64,000 nt of DNA from Microbacterium sufflavum (GTDB lineage Bacteria; Actinomycetota; Actinomycetes; Actinomycetales; Microbacteriaceae). The notes beneath the pieces are model-generated. The model saw nothing but the letters and a program-made list of their open reading frames with translations. It searched no databases and had not been told where the DNA came from. Numbering within the stretch: the first letter of the stretch is position 1; every line of letters starts with the position of its first letter. The stretch spans positions 992,001 through 1,056,000 of the forward strand of contig NZ_CP078076.1 in the NCBI RefSeq assembly GCF_023101165.1, in the 5' to 3' direction. Positions 29,964 through 37,763 of this stretch are shown one piece after another. The position numbers and the translations under genes are program-made.

Positions 29964-30989
29964 GTGCCCGCGAACGATGTGATGGCCGACGAGACCGACC
30001 GGATCGTGGCCGCGGCCCTGCAGGTGAACGGGCGGGCGTCGTGGGGTGAGATCGCGCGCGCCATCGACCTGCCGGAGCGCACGGTCGCCCGCCGTGGACA
30101 GCGTCTGCTCGATCGCGGCCTCGTGCGCGTCTCCACCTACGTCGACCCGGCGAGGGTGCTGCACGCCCGGGCCGTGCTGTTCCGCATCACGACCGAGCCG
30201 CACGCGCTGTGGCACGTCGCCCGCACGCTCGCGCGGCGCACCGACGCCTCCTCGGTGTCGGTCCTGGAGGGCAGCAGCGACATCGCGGGCATGCTGCTCC
30301 CCCACGACGACGCGTCGATCCGCGAGCTGCTGTTCACCGATTTCCCGGAGGTCGACGGCATCGCGTCGATCAACGTCACCACGGTGCTGAAGTTCTTCCG
30401 CTCGGGGCACGACTGGCGGGTGGGCGTGCTGACCGACGAGCAGGTGCGCATGCTCGACGAGTCGTCGGGCTCGGAGGTCGATCCGGCCGATGCGCTGAGC
30501 GCCGACGAGGAGGCGCTGATCCGGCTGCTGCTGAAGGACGGGCGGATGCCGGTGGCGCAGCTCGCCCGCGCCCTGGGCCTCAACGTGACCACGACCCGGC
30601 GCCGCATGGAGTCGCTGAACCGGCGCGGCCTGATGCATCCGCGCACCGAGATCGTGCCGAGCCTGTTCGGGCTGGGCCTGGAGGCTCTCGTGTGGCTGCG
30701 CGTGCCGATGGACCGGCTGGAGAAGGTGGGCACGGCTCTGGCCGCGGCTCCGGAGGTGAAGTTCATCGTGGCGACGACGGGCACCTCGCAGCTGCTCATG
30801 AACGTGCTGGTGACCGATGCCGACGCGTTCTACGACTTCCTCACGGGACCGGCGGTCGCGGGGCACGACGGGCTCGAGGTCGTGGAGTCGCTCGTCGTGA
30901 TCACCCCGGTGCTTCGCGGCTCGCTGATCGTCGACGAGGCGCCCGAGGCGCTGGCGCAGGACATGCCGACGGGAGCCATCCGGCTATAG
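29964..30989 (+). CDS. Double-domain Lrp/AsnC-family regulator
   Basis: The protein has 341 residues and two AsnC-like halves. The first helix-turn-helix lies at about 10-55 (TDRIVAAALQVNGRASWGEI, PERTVARRGQRLLDRG) and the second at about 178-225 (EEALIRLLLKDGRMPVAQLA, NVTTTRRRMESLNRRG), each followed by a ligand-type domain. The GTG at 29964 has AAGGAG six bases before it. Duplicated Lrp proteins are common in actinobacteria. It lies directly upstream of the aldehyde dehydrogenase/amidase/polyamine-type ABC genes on the same strand and is their probable regulator. Confidence 0.85.
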   Translation: MPANDVMADETDRIVAAALQVNGRASWGEIARAIDLPERTVARRGQRLLDRGLVRVSTYVDPARVLHARAVLFRITTEPHALWHVARTLARRTDASSVSVLEGSSDIAGMLLPHDDASIRELLFTDFPEVDGIASINVTTVLKFFRSGHDWRVGVLTDEQVRMLDESSGSEVDPADALSADEEALIRLLLKDGRMPVAQLARALGLNVTTTRRRMESLNRRGLMHPRTEIVPSLFGLGLEALVWLRVPMDRLEKVGTALAAAPEVKFIVATTGTSQLLMNVLVTDADAFYDFLTGPAVAGHDGLEVVESLVVITPVLRGSLIVDEAPEALAQDMPTGAIRL

Positions 30990-31040
30990 GCCGATTCTGT
31001 TACGGGAGTGTAAAGAAATGGCGAGATCGTTCGCTATAGC

Positions 31041-31069
31041 TTGACCTAGTGGCGAAATAGGGCGAGTAT
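31041..31069 (+). promoter_or_regulatory. Putative promoter for the 31105 gene set
   Basis: TTGACC (31041-31046) and GAGTAT (31064-31069) are separated by 17 bases. The -35 is good and the -10 weak. Transcription would begin close to 31076, inside the hairpin at 31070-31098. Confidence 0.4.
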
Positions 31070-31098
31070 CCTCTCCAGGGCCATCACCCCTGGAGAGG
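31070..31098 (+). promoter_or_regulatory. Hairpin covering the ribosome-binding site of the 31105 aldehyde dehydrogenase gene
   Basis: Perfect 11-bp arms CCTCTCCAGGG and CCCTGGAGAGG enclose a 7-base loop. The right arm contains the GGAGAGG ribosome site, and the GTG start follows at 31105. As RNA it would hide the site; as DNA it is a good operator overlapping the start of transcription. The sequence does not say which. Confidence 0.6.
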
Positions 31099-31104
31099 AC
31101 GATC

Positions 31105-32595
31105 GTGTTCACGGCTACTGGAGACGACTGGGCGGACCGCGCGGCGACGCTCACCCTGCGCACCCGCATGTTCATCGACGGCGCGTGGGAGGACGGCACC
31201 GCCGAGCCGCTCGCCCCGGTCAGCCCGCGTGACGGTCGCGCCCTGCCGCCCATCGCCGCCGCCTCGGACGCCGACGTCGACCGCGCCGTCCGCTCGGCCC
31301 GCGCCGCGTTCGACTCCGGCGTCTGGTCGCGCATCGCCCCCCGCGAGCGCGGGCAGCGCCTGATCGCGTTCGCGCAGCTCATCCACGACAACGCCGAAGA
31401 GCTCGCCCTCACCATCTCGCTGGAGATGGGCAAGCCCGTGCGCGAGGCCCTGCAGACCGAGCTGCGCGCCGTGGTGAACTGCTTCCGCTGGTACGGCGAG
31501 GCCGTCGACAAGGTGCTCGACGAGCTGCCCGTCACCGCGCCGGGCAGCCTCGCCCTCGTCACCCGCGAACCCGCCGGTGTGATCGCCGCCGTCGTACCGT
31601 GGAACTTCCCGCTCACGATGACCGCGTGGAAGCTCGCCCCCGCGCTCGCGGTCGGCAACAGCGTGGTGCTCAAGCCCGCCGAGCACACCACCTTCTCCGC
31701 GCTCCGCCTCGCCGAGCTCGCGCACGAGGCGGGCATCCCCGCCGGCGTGCTCAACGTCACCCCCGGTGCCGGGCACATCGCCGGCCGGGCCCTCGGCGAG
31801 CACCACGACGTCGACGTCGTCACCTTCACCGGCTCCCCCGAGGTCGGCCGCCGGTTCCTCGGCTACGCCGCCGCCTCCAACGGCAAGCGGGTGTGGCCCG
31901 AGCTGGGTGGCAAGACCGCGAGCCTCGTGCTCCCCGACGCCGACCTGGAGCGCGCCGTGCGGGCGACCGCCGACGGCTGCTTCTACAACCAGGGCCAGAT
32001 GTGCACGGCCTCGTCGCGGCTGCTCGTGCCGCGGGCGCAGCGTGACCGCGCCCTGGAGATCGCCGCCGACGTGGCCCGCACCACGCTCCCGGCCGACCCG
32101 TTCGACGTGGGCACCTCGATGGGCGCGATCGTCAGCGAGAAGCAGCTCTCCGGCATCGCCGGCTTCGTGGAGCGGGCACAGGCCGAGGGCGGCGAGCTGG
32201 CGGCCGGCAGCCCCGAGCGCTTCGCCGCGGTCGACGGCGGCAGCTACTTCGCCCCCGTCGTGCTCGGGGTCACCCCGCAGCACGAGGTCGCACAGCGCGA
32301 GGTGTTCGGCCCGGTGCTCTCGGTCATCGCGTATGACGACGTGGAGGAGGCCCTGGCCATCGCCAACGGCACCGAGTACGGGCTCGCCGCCGCGCTGTGG
32401 AGCACCGACCTCAACGCCGTGCACACCCTCTCGCGGCGCCTGCGCGCCGGGGTTGTGTGGGTCAACTGCTTCGAGGAGGGCGACATGACCATCCCGTTCG
32501 GGGGCGTCAAGGGCTCCGGCTTCGGGCGCGACAAGAGCCTGCACGCGATGGAGAAGTTCACCGACCTCAAGACCACCTGGATCGAGCTGTCGTGA
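31105..32595 (+). CDS. Aldehyde dehydrogenase, gamma-glutamyl-aminobutyraldehyde/aminobutyraldehyde type
   Basis: The enzyme has 496 residues. It has TREPAGVIAAVVPWNFPLTM, the Glu in KRVWPELGGKTASLV and the catalytic Cys in FYNQGQMCTASSRLL. The end FGGVKGSGFGRDKSLHAMEK resembles PuuC-type enzymes, which oxidise gamma-glutamyl-gamma-aminobutyraldehyde or related amino aldehydes. The next gene, a PuuD-like amidase, overlaps it by GTGA, and a spermidine/putrescine-type importer follows, so an amine-derived aldehyde is a reasonable substrate. The start GTG lies just after a hairpin that contains the ribosome site. Confidence 0.9.
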   Translation: MFTATGDDWADRAATLTLRTRMFIDGAWEDGTAEPLAPVSPRDGRALPPIAAASDADVDRAVRSARAAFDSGVWSRIAPRERGQRLIAFAQLIHDNAEELALTISLEMGKPVREALQTELRAVVNCFRWYGEAVDKVLDELPVTAPGSLALVTREPAGVIAAVVPWNFPLTMTAWKLAPALAVGNSVVLKPAEHTTFSALRLAELAHEAGIPAGVLNVTPGAGHIAGRALGEHHDVDVVTFTGSPEVGRRFLGYAAASNGKRVWPELGGKTASLVLPDADLERAVRATADGCFYNQGQMCTASSRLLVPRAQRDRALEIAADVARTTLPADPFDVGTSMGAIVSEKQLSGIAGFVERAQAEGGELAAGSPERFAAVDGGSYFAPVVLGVTPQHEVAQREVFGPVLSVIAYDDVEEALAIANGTEYGLAAALWSTDLNAVHTLSRRLRAGVVWVNCFEEGDMTIPFGGVKGSGFGRDKSLHAMEKFTDLKTTWIELS

Positions 32596-33350
32596 CCCGC
32601 CCGCTCATCGGCATCACCACGTGGCGCCGCCTCATCGACACCGACCTCGGCACGGGTCGCCCGGCCCACACGCTCGGTGCCGAGTACGCCGCGCCGGTCG
32701 AGGCGGCCGGCGGCGCCGTCGTCCTGCTGCCGCCCACCGGCGGGGTGGACGAGGTGCTCGACCGTCTCGACGGGCTGGTGCTCTCCGGCGGGGAAGACGT
32801 GCACCCCTCCCGCTACGGTGGCGCCCCGCAGGACGGCAAGACGTACGACTCCGCCCGCGACGGCTACGAGATCGCCCTGGCCCTCGGTGCCCGCGACCGC
32901 GGCCTCCCCGTGCTCGCGATCTGCCGCGGCCTGCAGGTGAGCACCGTCGCCTTCGGCGGCTCGCTGATCGTCGACATCCCCGCCACCGAGCATCACCATC
33001 CCGTGCGCGGCGCCGACGAGCAGCTCTCGGCACGGCACCCCGTCGTGTTCGCCGAGGACAGCCGCCTCGCCGCCCTGTACGGCACGACCGAGCGGATCGT
33101 GAACACCATCCACCACCAGTCCGTCGATCGGTCCGCGCCCGGCCTGCGGCCCGTGGCCTGGGCGCCCGACGGCATCGTCGAGGCCGTCGAGACCGACGGC
33201 GACTGGCCCTTCTGGGCGGTGCAGTGGCACCCCGAGAAGAGGATCGACCCCGATGAGGCCGCCGAGGAGCGCCCGCTGTTCGCGGCGTTCGTCGAGGCCG
33301 CCCGTGAACGAGCGGCGGAATCCTCCGCCGCGAAGAAAGGAACCCGATGA
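32592..33350 (+). CDS. Class I glutamine amidotransferase-like hydrolase, peptidase C26 (PuuD-like)
   Basis: The protein has 252 residues. The C26 triad can be read: Cys in PVLAICRGLQVSTVAFGGS, His in FWAVQWHPEK and the following Glu. LVLSGGEDVHPSRYGG is typical of PuuD, which cleaves gamma-glutamyl-GABA to glutamate and GABA. It is coupled to the preceding aldehyde dehydrogenase by a GTGA overlap and to the next gene by ATGA. No gamma-glutamyl-putrescine synthetase or oxidase is present in the window, so the complete Puu route is not shown here. Confidence 0.88.
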   Translation: MTRPLIGITTWRRLIDTDLGTGRPAHTLGAEYAAPVEAAGGAVVLLPPTGGVDEVLDRLDGLVLSGGEDVHPSRYGGAPQDGKTYDSARDGYEIALALGARDRGLPVLAICRGLQVSTVAFGGSLIVDIPATEHHHPVRGADEQLSARHPVVFAEDSRLAALYGTTERIVNTIHHQSVDRSAPGLRPVAWAPDGIVEAVETDGDWPFWAVQWHPEKRIDPDEAAEERPLFAAFVEAARERAAESSAAKKGTR

Positions 33351-33814
33351 CCAAGCAGATCTTCCTCGAGTACGAGAACGGCGTCCGCGCCGTCGCCACG
33401 CTGTTCGAGGACCTCGCCCCCCGCACGTGCGAGGCGATGTGGGGCGCGCTGGAGAAGCCGGTCACCATGCAGACCATGCACGCGATGTACGCCGGGCCCG
33501 AGGTCATGATGGGACTGCCCGAGGAGGCGCAGAACTTCGACCCGGAGGCCGTGCCCGCCGAGAACCAGCAGGTCGTGCCCGCACCCGGTGATCTGCAGTG
33601 GTACTGGCAGCGCCCGATGCAGATGGGCGGGCTGCCGTTCGAGTGGTATGAGATCGGCGTCTTCTACGATCGTGGTGCCCGTATTCTCGGCCCGCTCGGA
33701 TGGACACCCGTCAACATCTGGGCCGGCATCACCGAAGGACTCGCGGAGTTCGCTCAGGAGAGCGCCGCGATCCGCATCGACGGAGCGAAGCAGCTCACCC
33801 TCGGACGCCTCTAG
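33347..33814 (+). CDS. DUF3830 protein, cyclophilin-like fold
   Basis: The protein has 155 residues. It contains the DUF3830 features FEDLAPRTCEAMWGAL near residue 20, GDLQWYWQRPMQMGG near 83 and YEIGVFYDRGARILGPLGW near 103. Structures of this group show a cyclophilin-like barrel, but enzyme activity is not established. It lies between a PuuD-like amidase (ATGA overlap) and a polyamine-type transporter lipoprotein, so it probably acts on the same substrate pathway. Confidence 0.82.
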   Translation: MTKQIFLEYENGVRAVATLFEDLAPRTCEAMWGALEKPVTMQTMHAMYAGPEVMMGLPEEAQNFDPEAVPAENQQVVPAPGDLQWYWQRPMQMGGLPFEWYEIGVFYDRGARILGPLGWTPVNIWAGITEGLAEFAQESAAIRIDGAKQLTLGRL

Positions 33815-33860
33815 GCGTCACCCCTCCCCCCGTGCTGGACCCATCCCGAAGGAGCAGTGC

Positions 33861-34946
33861 ATGAACACCCGCAGAATCCTCACCGCCGGAGCGCTCGTCG
33901 CCACCGGCGCCCTCGTCCTCGCCGGCTGTGCCGCCGGTGACGACGAGTCCTCCGCGTCCGGCGGCGAGAAGGAGTTCGCCGGCGAGACCCTGGTCGTCAC
34001 GTCGTTCGGCGGCGACTGGGAGAAGGCCTTCATCGAGGCCGTCGTCGACCCGTTCGAGGAGGAGACGGGCGCGAAGGTCGAGCTGATCACCCTGTACAGC
34101 GCCGACGCGCTCGCGCAGGTCACCGCCCAGAAGGCGAGCCCGCAGATCGACGTCGTGCACTTCTCCGGCGGCCAGGAGTTCACCGCCGCCGAGCAGGGCC
34201 TCATCGCGCCGATCGCCGCCGACGACCTGTCGGAGTCCGGCGACCTGATCGACATCGCGACCGCCGGTCTCGAGCGCGGCGAGGGCCCCGTCATCCAGCT
34301 CGCCCCGATCGGCCTGGTCTACAACACCGAGGCGGACGCTCCGGCGCCCACCTCGTGGGAGGACCTGTTCGACGACGCGTACGCCGGTCACATCGCGCTG
34401 ACCGACTTCTCGAACACGTACGGCGTGCTGTCGATGCTGCGGGTGGCCGACACCCTCGGCGGCGGCATCGACGACCCGTCCGAGGCGATCTCGGAGCTCG
34501 GGGCCCTGGCCTCGTCGGGCGACGCGATCGTGGTGCCGACCTCGCCCGACCTGCAGACCGCGTTCGCCCAGCGCGACACCTGGCTCGCCCCGTACGCGAT
34601 GGACTACGCGGGCACGCTGCAGGACGCGGGTCTTCCGGTGGAGTTCATCGTGCCCGAGGAGGGTGCGACGGCGTCGCTCATCACCGCGAACGTGGTCGAG
34701 GGTCGCGACAACCCCGACCTGGCGAAGCTGTTCATCGACTTCGAGCTGCGCCCGGAGGCGCAGGCCGTCTTCGCGGAGAACATGCGCTACTCCCCGGTCA
34801 ACACCAAGGCCGAGCTGTCGGACGAGGCGGCCGAGTCCGTGCTGACCGGCGACGAGCTCGACGACGTCGTCGTCTACGCGCCCGGCGACATCGCCGCGTC
34901 GCGTCAGGCGTGGACCGATGAGTGGAATGCGCTGATCACCAAATGA
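33861..34946 (+). CDS. Solute-binding lipoprotein, spermidine/putrescine (PotD) type
   Basis: The protein has 361 residues. A signal peptide ends in the lipobox VLAGC with Cys at residue 23. The mature part starts ETLVVTSFGGDWEKAFIEAV, the opening of the PotD/iron-type binding fold, and contains VIQLAPIGLVYNTEADAPAP. The ATG at 33861 has AAGGAG before it. The three genes that follow are two permeases and an ATPase with overlaps, completing the importer. The substrate is predicted to be a polyamine or similar cation because of the neighbouring PuuC/PuuD-like enzymes. Confidence 0.9.
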   Translation: MNTRRILTAGALVATGALVLAGCAAGDDESSASGGEKEFAGETLVVTSFGGDWEKAFIEAVVDPFEEETGAKVELITLYSADALAQVTAQKASPQIDVVHFSGGQEFTAAEQGLIAPIAADDLSESGDLIDIATAGLERGEGPVIQLAPIGLVYNTEADAPAPTSWEDLFDDAYAGHIALTDFSNTYGVLSMLRVADTLGGGIDDPSEAISELGALASSGDAIVVPTSPDLQTAFAQRDTWLAPYAMDYAGTLQDAGLPVEFIVPEEGATASLITANVVEGRDNPDLAKLFIDFELRPEAQAVFAENMRYSPVNTKAELSDEAAESVLTGDELDDVVVYAPGDIAASRQAWTDEWNALITK

Positions 34947-35770
34947 GCGTCCGAACCCGTAGGGAGCCCTGGCTCCTGCTCCTGCCGGCGATCGTGCTGC
35001 TCGCGCTCGCCTTCCTCACCCCGGTGGCCGGCATGCTTCTCATGAGCGTGCAATCGCCGGCAGGCGGGTTCACCCTCGACAACTTCACCCGCTTGTTCGC
35101 GAGCGAGTATCACCTCCAGGCGGCGCTGCGTTCGCTCCGCCTGGGGGTGATCCAGACGGTGATCACGCTGGTCATCGCCATCCCGCTGTCGTACATCATG
35201 GCCAGGGCCGGCTCGAAGGTGCGCTCGTTCCTGCTGATCGTGGTCATCCTGCCGCTGATGACCAGCGTCGTGGTGCGCACGTTCGGCTGGGTGGTGCTGA
35301 TGGGTCCGTCGGGCCTGATGATGCAGATCCCCGGCGCGGAGCTCCTCGTCGGCGGCACCCAGGGCTTCCTCGGCACCGAGACGGGCGTGGTGATCGCGAT
35401 GGTGCAGGTTCTCCTGCCGTTCGCGGTGCTCAGCATCCTCGGCGTGATCTCCGGCATCAGGCCGCAGCTGGAAGAGGCGTCGCGCACGCTCGGCGCCGGC
35501 TTCTGGCGCACGCTGCGCCACGTGGTGCTGCCGCTGTCGGTGCCGGGCATCGTCGCGGGTGCCTCGCTGGTGTTCGTGCTGTCGGTGAGCTCGTTCATCA
35601 CCCCCCGCTTCATCGGCGGCTCGCAGATCCCCGTGTTCGCGCAGACCATCTACGTCGACGCGACCACCAACCTCGACTGGGCGTTCGCGGCGGCGCAGGC
35701 CGTGCTGCTGTTCGCGGGCGTCATGCTCGTGCTCGCGGCCACGTCCCGGCTCGGGAAGCAGAAGGTGTGA
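34943..35770 (+). CDS. ABC transporter permease, PotB type
   Basis: The protein has 275 residues with six predicted spans, the first at about 9-30 (WLLLLPAIVLLALAFLTPVAG). The EAA loop is LEEASRTLGAGFWRTLRHVV. It overlaps the binding-protein stop (ATGA) and is followed by a second permease with a GTGA overlap. With that partner it forms the channel of the spermidine/putrescine-type importer. Confidence 0.92.
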   Translation: MSVRTRREPWLLLLPAIVLLALAFLTPVAGMLLMSVQSPAGGFTLDNFTRLFASEYHLQAALRSLRLGVIQTVITLVIAIPLSYIMARAGSKVRSFLLIVVILPLMTSVVVRTFGWVVLMGPSGLMMQIPGAELLVGGTQGFLGTETGVVIAMVQVLLPFAVLSILGVISGIRPQLEEASRTLGAGFWRTLRHVVLPLSVPGIVAGASLVFVLSVSSFITPRFIGGSQIPVFAQTIYVDATTNLDWAFAAAQAVLLFAGVMLVLAATSRLGKQKV

Positions 35771-36573
35771 CCATGGTCCGTTCCGTTCCGATCCTCGGCC
35801 GGATCCTCGCGATCCTCCTCGGCGTCGTCGTGACGCTGTACATGCTCGTGCCGCTGCTCGTCGTCGCCGGCGCCTCGGTGGGCGAGAACCGCTTCCTCAC
35901 GTTCCCCGGTCAGGGCTTCACGCTCGACTGGTACGTGGAGGCGCTCACCTCCGACACCTACCTGGAGCCGTTCCGCCTGAGCCTCGTGGTGGGTGTGACG
36001 GTCGCGATCGTCGCCGCGGCGATCGGCACGGCGGCCGCGCTGGCGCTCACCCGCTTCCGCGTCCCCGGCGGGGCCGCGATCCAGGCGCTGCTGATGTCGC
36101 CGCTGACGATCCCCACGATCATCCTCGCCATCGGTGCGCTGTCGATCGCGTCCCTGACGATCGGCTCGCCGAACGTCGGCGTGCTGATCGCGATCCACGT
36201 GGTCATCGCCATCCCGTACGTGATGCGCACCGTGACCGGGGTGATGACGCGCGCCGACCACTTCACCGAGGAGGCCGCGCGCACCCTCGGCGCCAGCACC
36301 TGGAACCGCTACCGGCTCGTCGTGCTCCCCATCGCCCGCCCCGGCATCGCGGCCGGCGCGTTCTTCGCCTTCAACATCTCGTTCGACGATGCGGTCATCG
36401 CCCTCTTCCTGCGCACCCCGCAGCTGGAGACGCTGCCCATCGCCATCTACGGCCAGCTGGAGTTCAGCACGTCGCCCACCGTGGCGGCCGTCTCGACCCT
36501 CATGGTCCTGCTCACCGTCGTCCTCATGATCGTCCTCGAACGCATCATCGGCCTGGGAAGGTTGTTCGTCTGA
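35767..36573 (+). CDS. ABC transporter permease, PotC type
   Basis: The protein has 268 residues with six predicted spans. The EAA loop reads FTEEAARTLGASTWNRYRLV, and the region ISFDDAVIALFLRTPQLETL is typical of PotC. A GTG at 35767 overlaps the previous stop; ATG at 35773 is an alternative start two codons later. Its stop overlaps the ATPase start (TGATG). It is the second channel subunit of the polyamine-type importer. Confidence 0.92.
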   Translation: MTMVRSVPILGRILAILLGVVVTLYMLVPLLVVAGASVGENRFLTFPGQGFTLDWYVEALTSDTYLEPFRLSLVVGVTVAIVAAAIGTAAALALTRFRVPGGAAIQALLMSPLTIPTIILAIGALSIASLTIGSPNVGVLIAIHVVIAIPYVMRTVTGVMTRADHFTEEAARTLGASTWNRYRLVVLPIARPGIAAGAFFAFNISFDDAVIALFLRTPQLETLPIAIYGQLEFSTSPTVAAVSTLMVLLTVVLMIVLERIIGLGRLFV

Positions 36574-37616
36574 TGACAACGCTCACCATCACCTCACTCA
36601 CCAAGGACTTCAAGGGGACGAAGGTGCTCAAGGGCATCGACCTCTCGATGCGGTCCGGCGAGTTCGTCTCGCTGCTCGGTCCGTCGGGCTGCGGCAAGAC
36701 CACGCTGCTCCGCTGCATCGCCGGGCTCGAGTCGCCCAGCAGCGGCACGATCGAGATCGCGGGACAGGACGTCACGAAGCTGCCGCCCGAGAAGCGGCAC
36801 CTCGGCATGATGTTCCAGAGCTATGCGCTGTTCCCGCACATGAGCGTGGTCGAGAACGTGCGCTTCGGGCTGCGGATGGCCGGCGACAAGCCCAAGGCCG
36901 AGCAGAAGGAGCTCGCGGTGCGGGCGCTGGAGCGCGTGCAGATGGGTCACCTCGCCGACCGCATGCCCGCCCAGCTGTCCGGCGGCCAGCAGCAGCGCGT
37001 GGCCCTCGCCCGAGCGATCGCGTTCGAGCCGCGGGTGCTGCTGCTCGACGAGCCCCTGTCGAACCTCGACGCGCGACTGCGGGAAGACATGCAGGTGGAG
37101 CTGAAGGAGCTGCACCGCACCCTCGGCCTCACCACGGTGTTCGTCACGCACGACCAGGAGGAGGCCATGAGCCTGTCCGACCGGATCGTGCTGATGAACG
37201 GCGGCGTGATCGAGCAGGAAGGTGCGCCCGCCGAACTGTACGGCTCCCCGCGCACCCCGTTCGCGGCGGACTTCATCGGGGCGGCGAACCTGCTCCCCGC
37301 GACCCGCTCCGGTGTGACCGCGACGGTCGACGGCACGGGCGTGCAGGTGCCGCTGACGGGTGCGGGCGCCGACGGCTCGGGCGAGGTGGTGCTGCGTCAG
37401 GAAGACCTGCACCTGGCGCCGGCGGTCGGCGCGGACGCCCCGGTGGCGGTCGAGGTCGTGGCGCACGTGTACCGCGGTGCCGACGTGGTCTACATCGTCG
37501 AGTTCGCCGGGAAGCGGCTGCGCGTCGTCCGCCCCCGCCACGAGCAGCCGATCCCCGAGGGCCCCGCCGGCCTCGGCTGGCGCGACGGCGCCGTGCTCTG
37601 GATCCCCGCCGCCTGA
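36573..37616 (+). CDS. ABC transporter ATP-binding protein, PotA type
   Basis: The protein has 347 residues. Walker A is LLGPSGCGKTT near residue 37, the Q-loop MMFQSYALFPH, the signature LSGGQQQRVALARA and Walker B VLLLDEPLSNLD, followed by the H-loop VFVTHDQEEAM. The C-terminal TOBE domain (about 245-345) is that of the MalK/PotA class and may bind regulators. It energises the importer formed by the preceding three genes and ends the cluster. Confidence 0.93.
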   Translation: MTTLTITSLTKDFKGTKVLKGIDLSMRSGEFVSLLGPSGCGKTTLLRCIAGLESPSSGTIEIAGQDVTKLPPEKRHLGMMFQSYALFPHMSVVENVRFGLRMAGDKPKAEQKELAVRALERVQMGHLADRMPAQLSGGQQQRVALARAIAFEPRVLLLDEPLSNLDARLREDMQVELKELHRTLGLTTVFVTHDQEEAMSLSDRIVLMNGGVIEQEGAPAELYGSPRTPFAADFIGAANLLPATRSGVTATVDGTGVQVPLTGAGADGSGEVVLRQEDLHLAPAVGADAPVAVEVVAHVYRGADVVYIVEFAGKRLRVVRPRHEQPIPEGPAGLGWRDGAVLWIPAA

Positions 37617-37630
37617 CTCGCCCTCAACCA

Positions 37631-37714
37631 TTCACAACTCCGGAGTTCTCGGGCGACACGTCGTCTCCTGCGCTGCGATCCGGCCATGGGGCTCGATTTC
37701 TCCGGAGTTGTGAA
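37631..37714. repeat. Pair of perfect 15-base inverted repeats after the ABC cluster
   Basis: TTCACAACTCCGGAG at 37631-37645 is exactly complementary to 37700-37714. Each arm contains the near-self-complementary core CTCCGGAG. The pair spans 84 bases and lies between two genes of the same direction. It could terminate transcription from the ABC genes, or be a small non-autonomous or extragenic repeat element. Confidence 0.6.
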
Positions 37715-37763
37715 CAGCGCCCAACCCCTGCGGAGCCGCCCCGCCCGGTCATAGGATCGGCGC

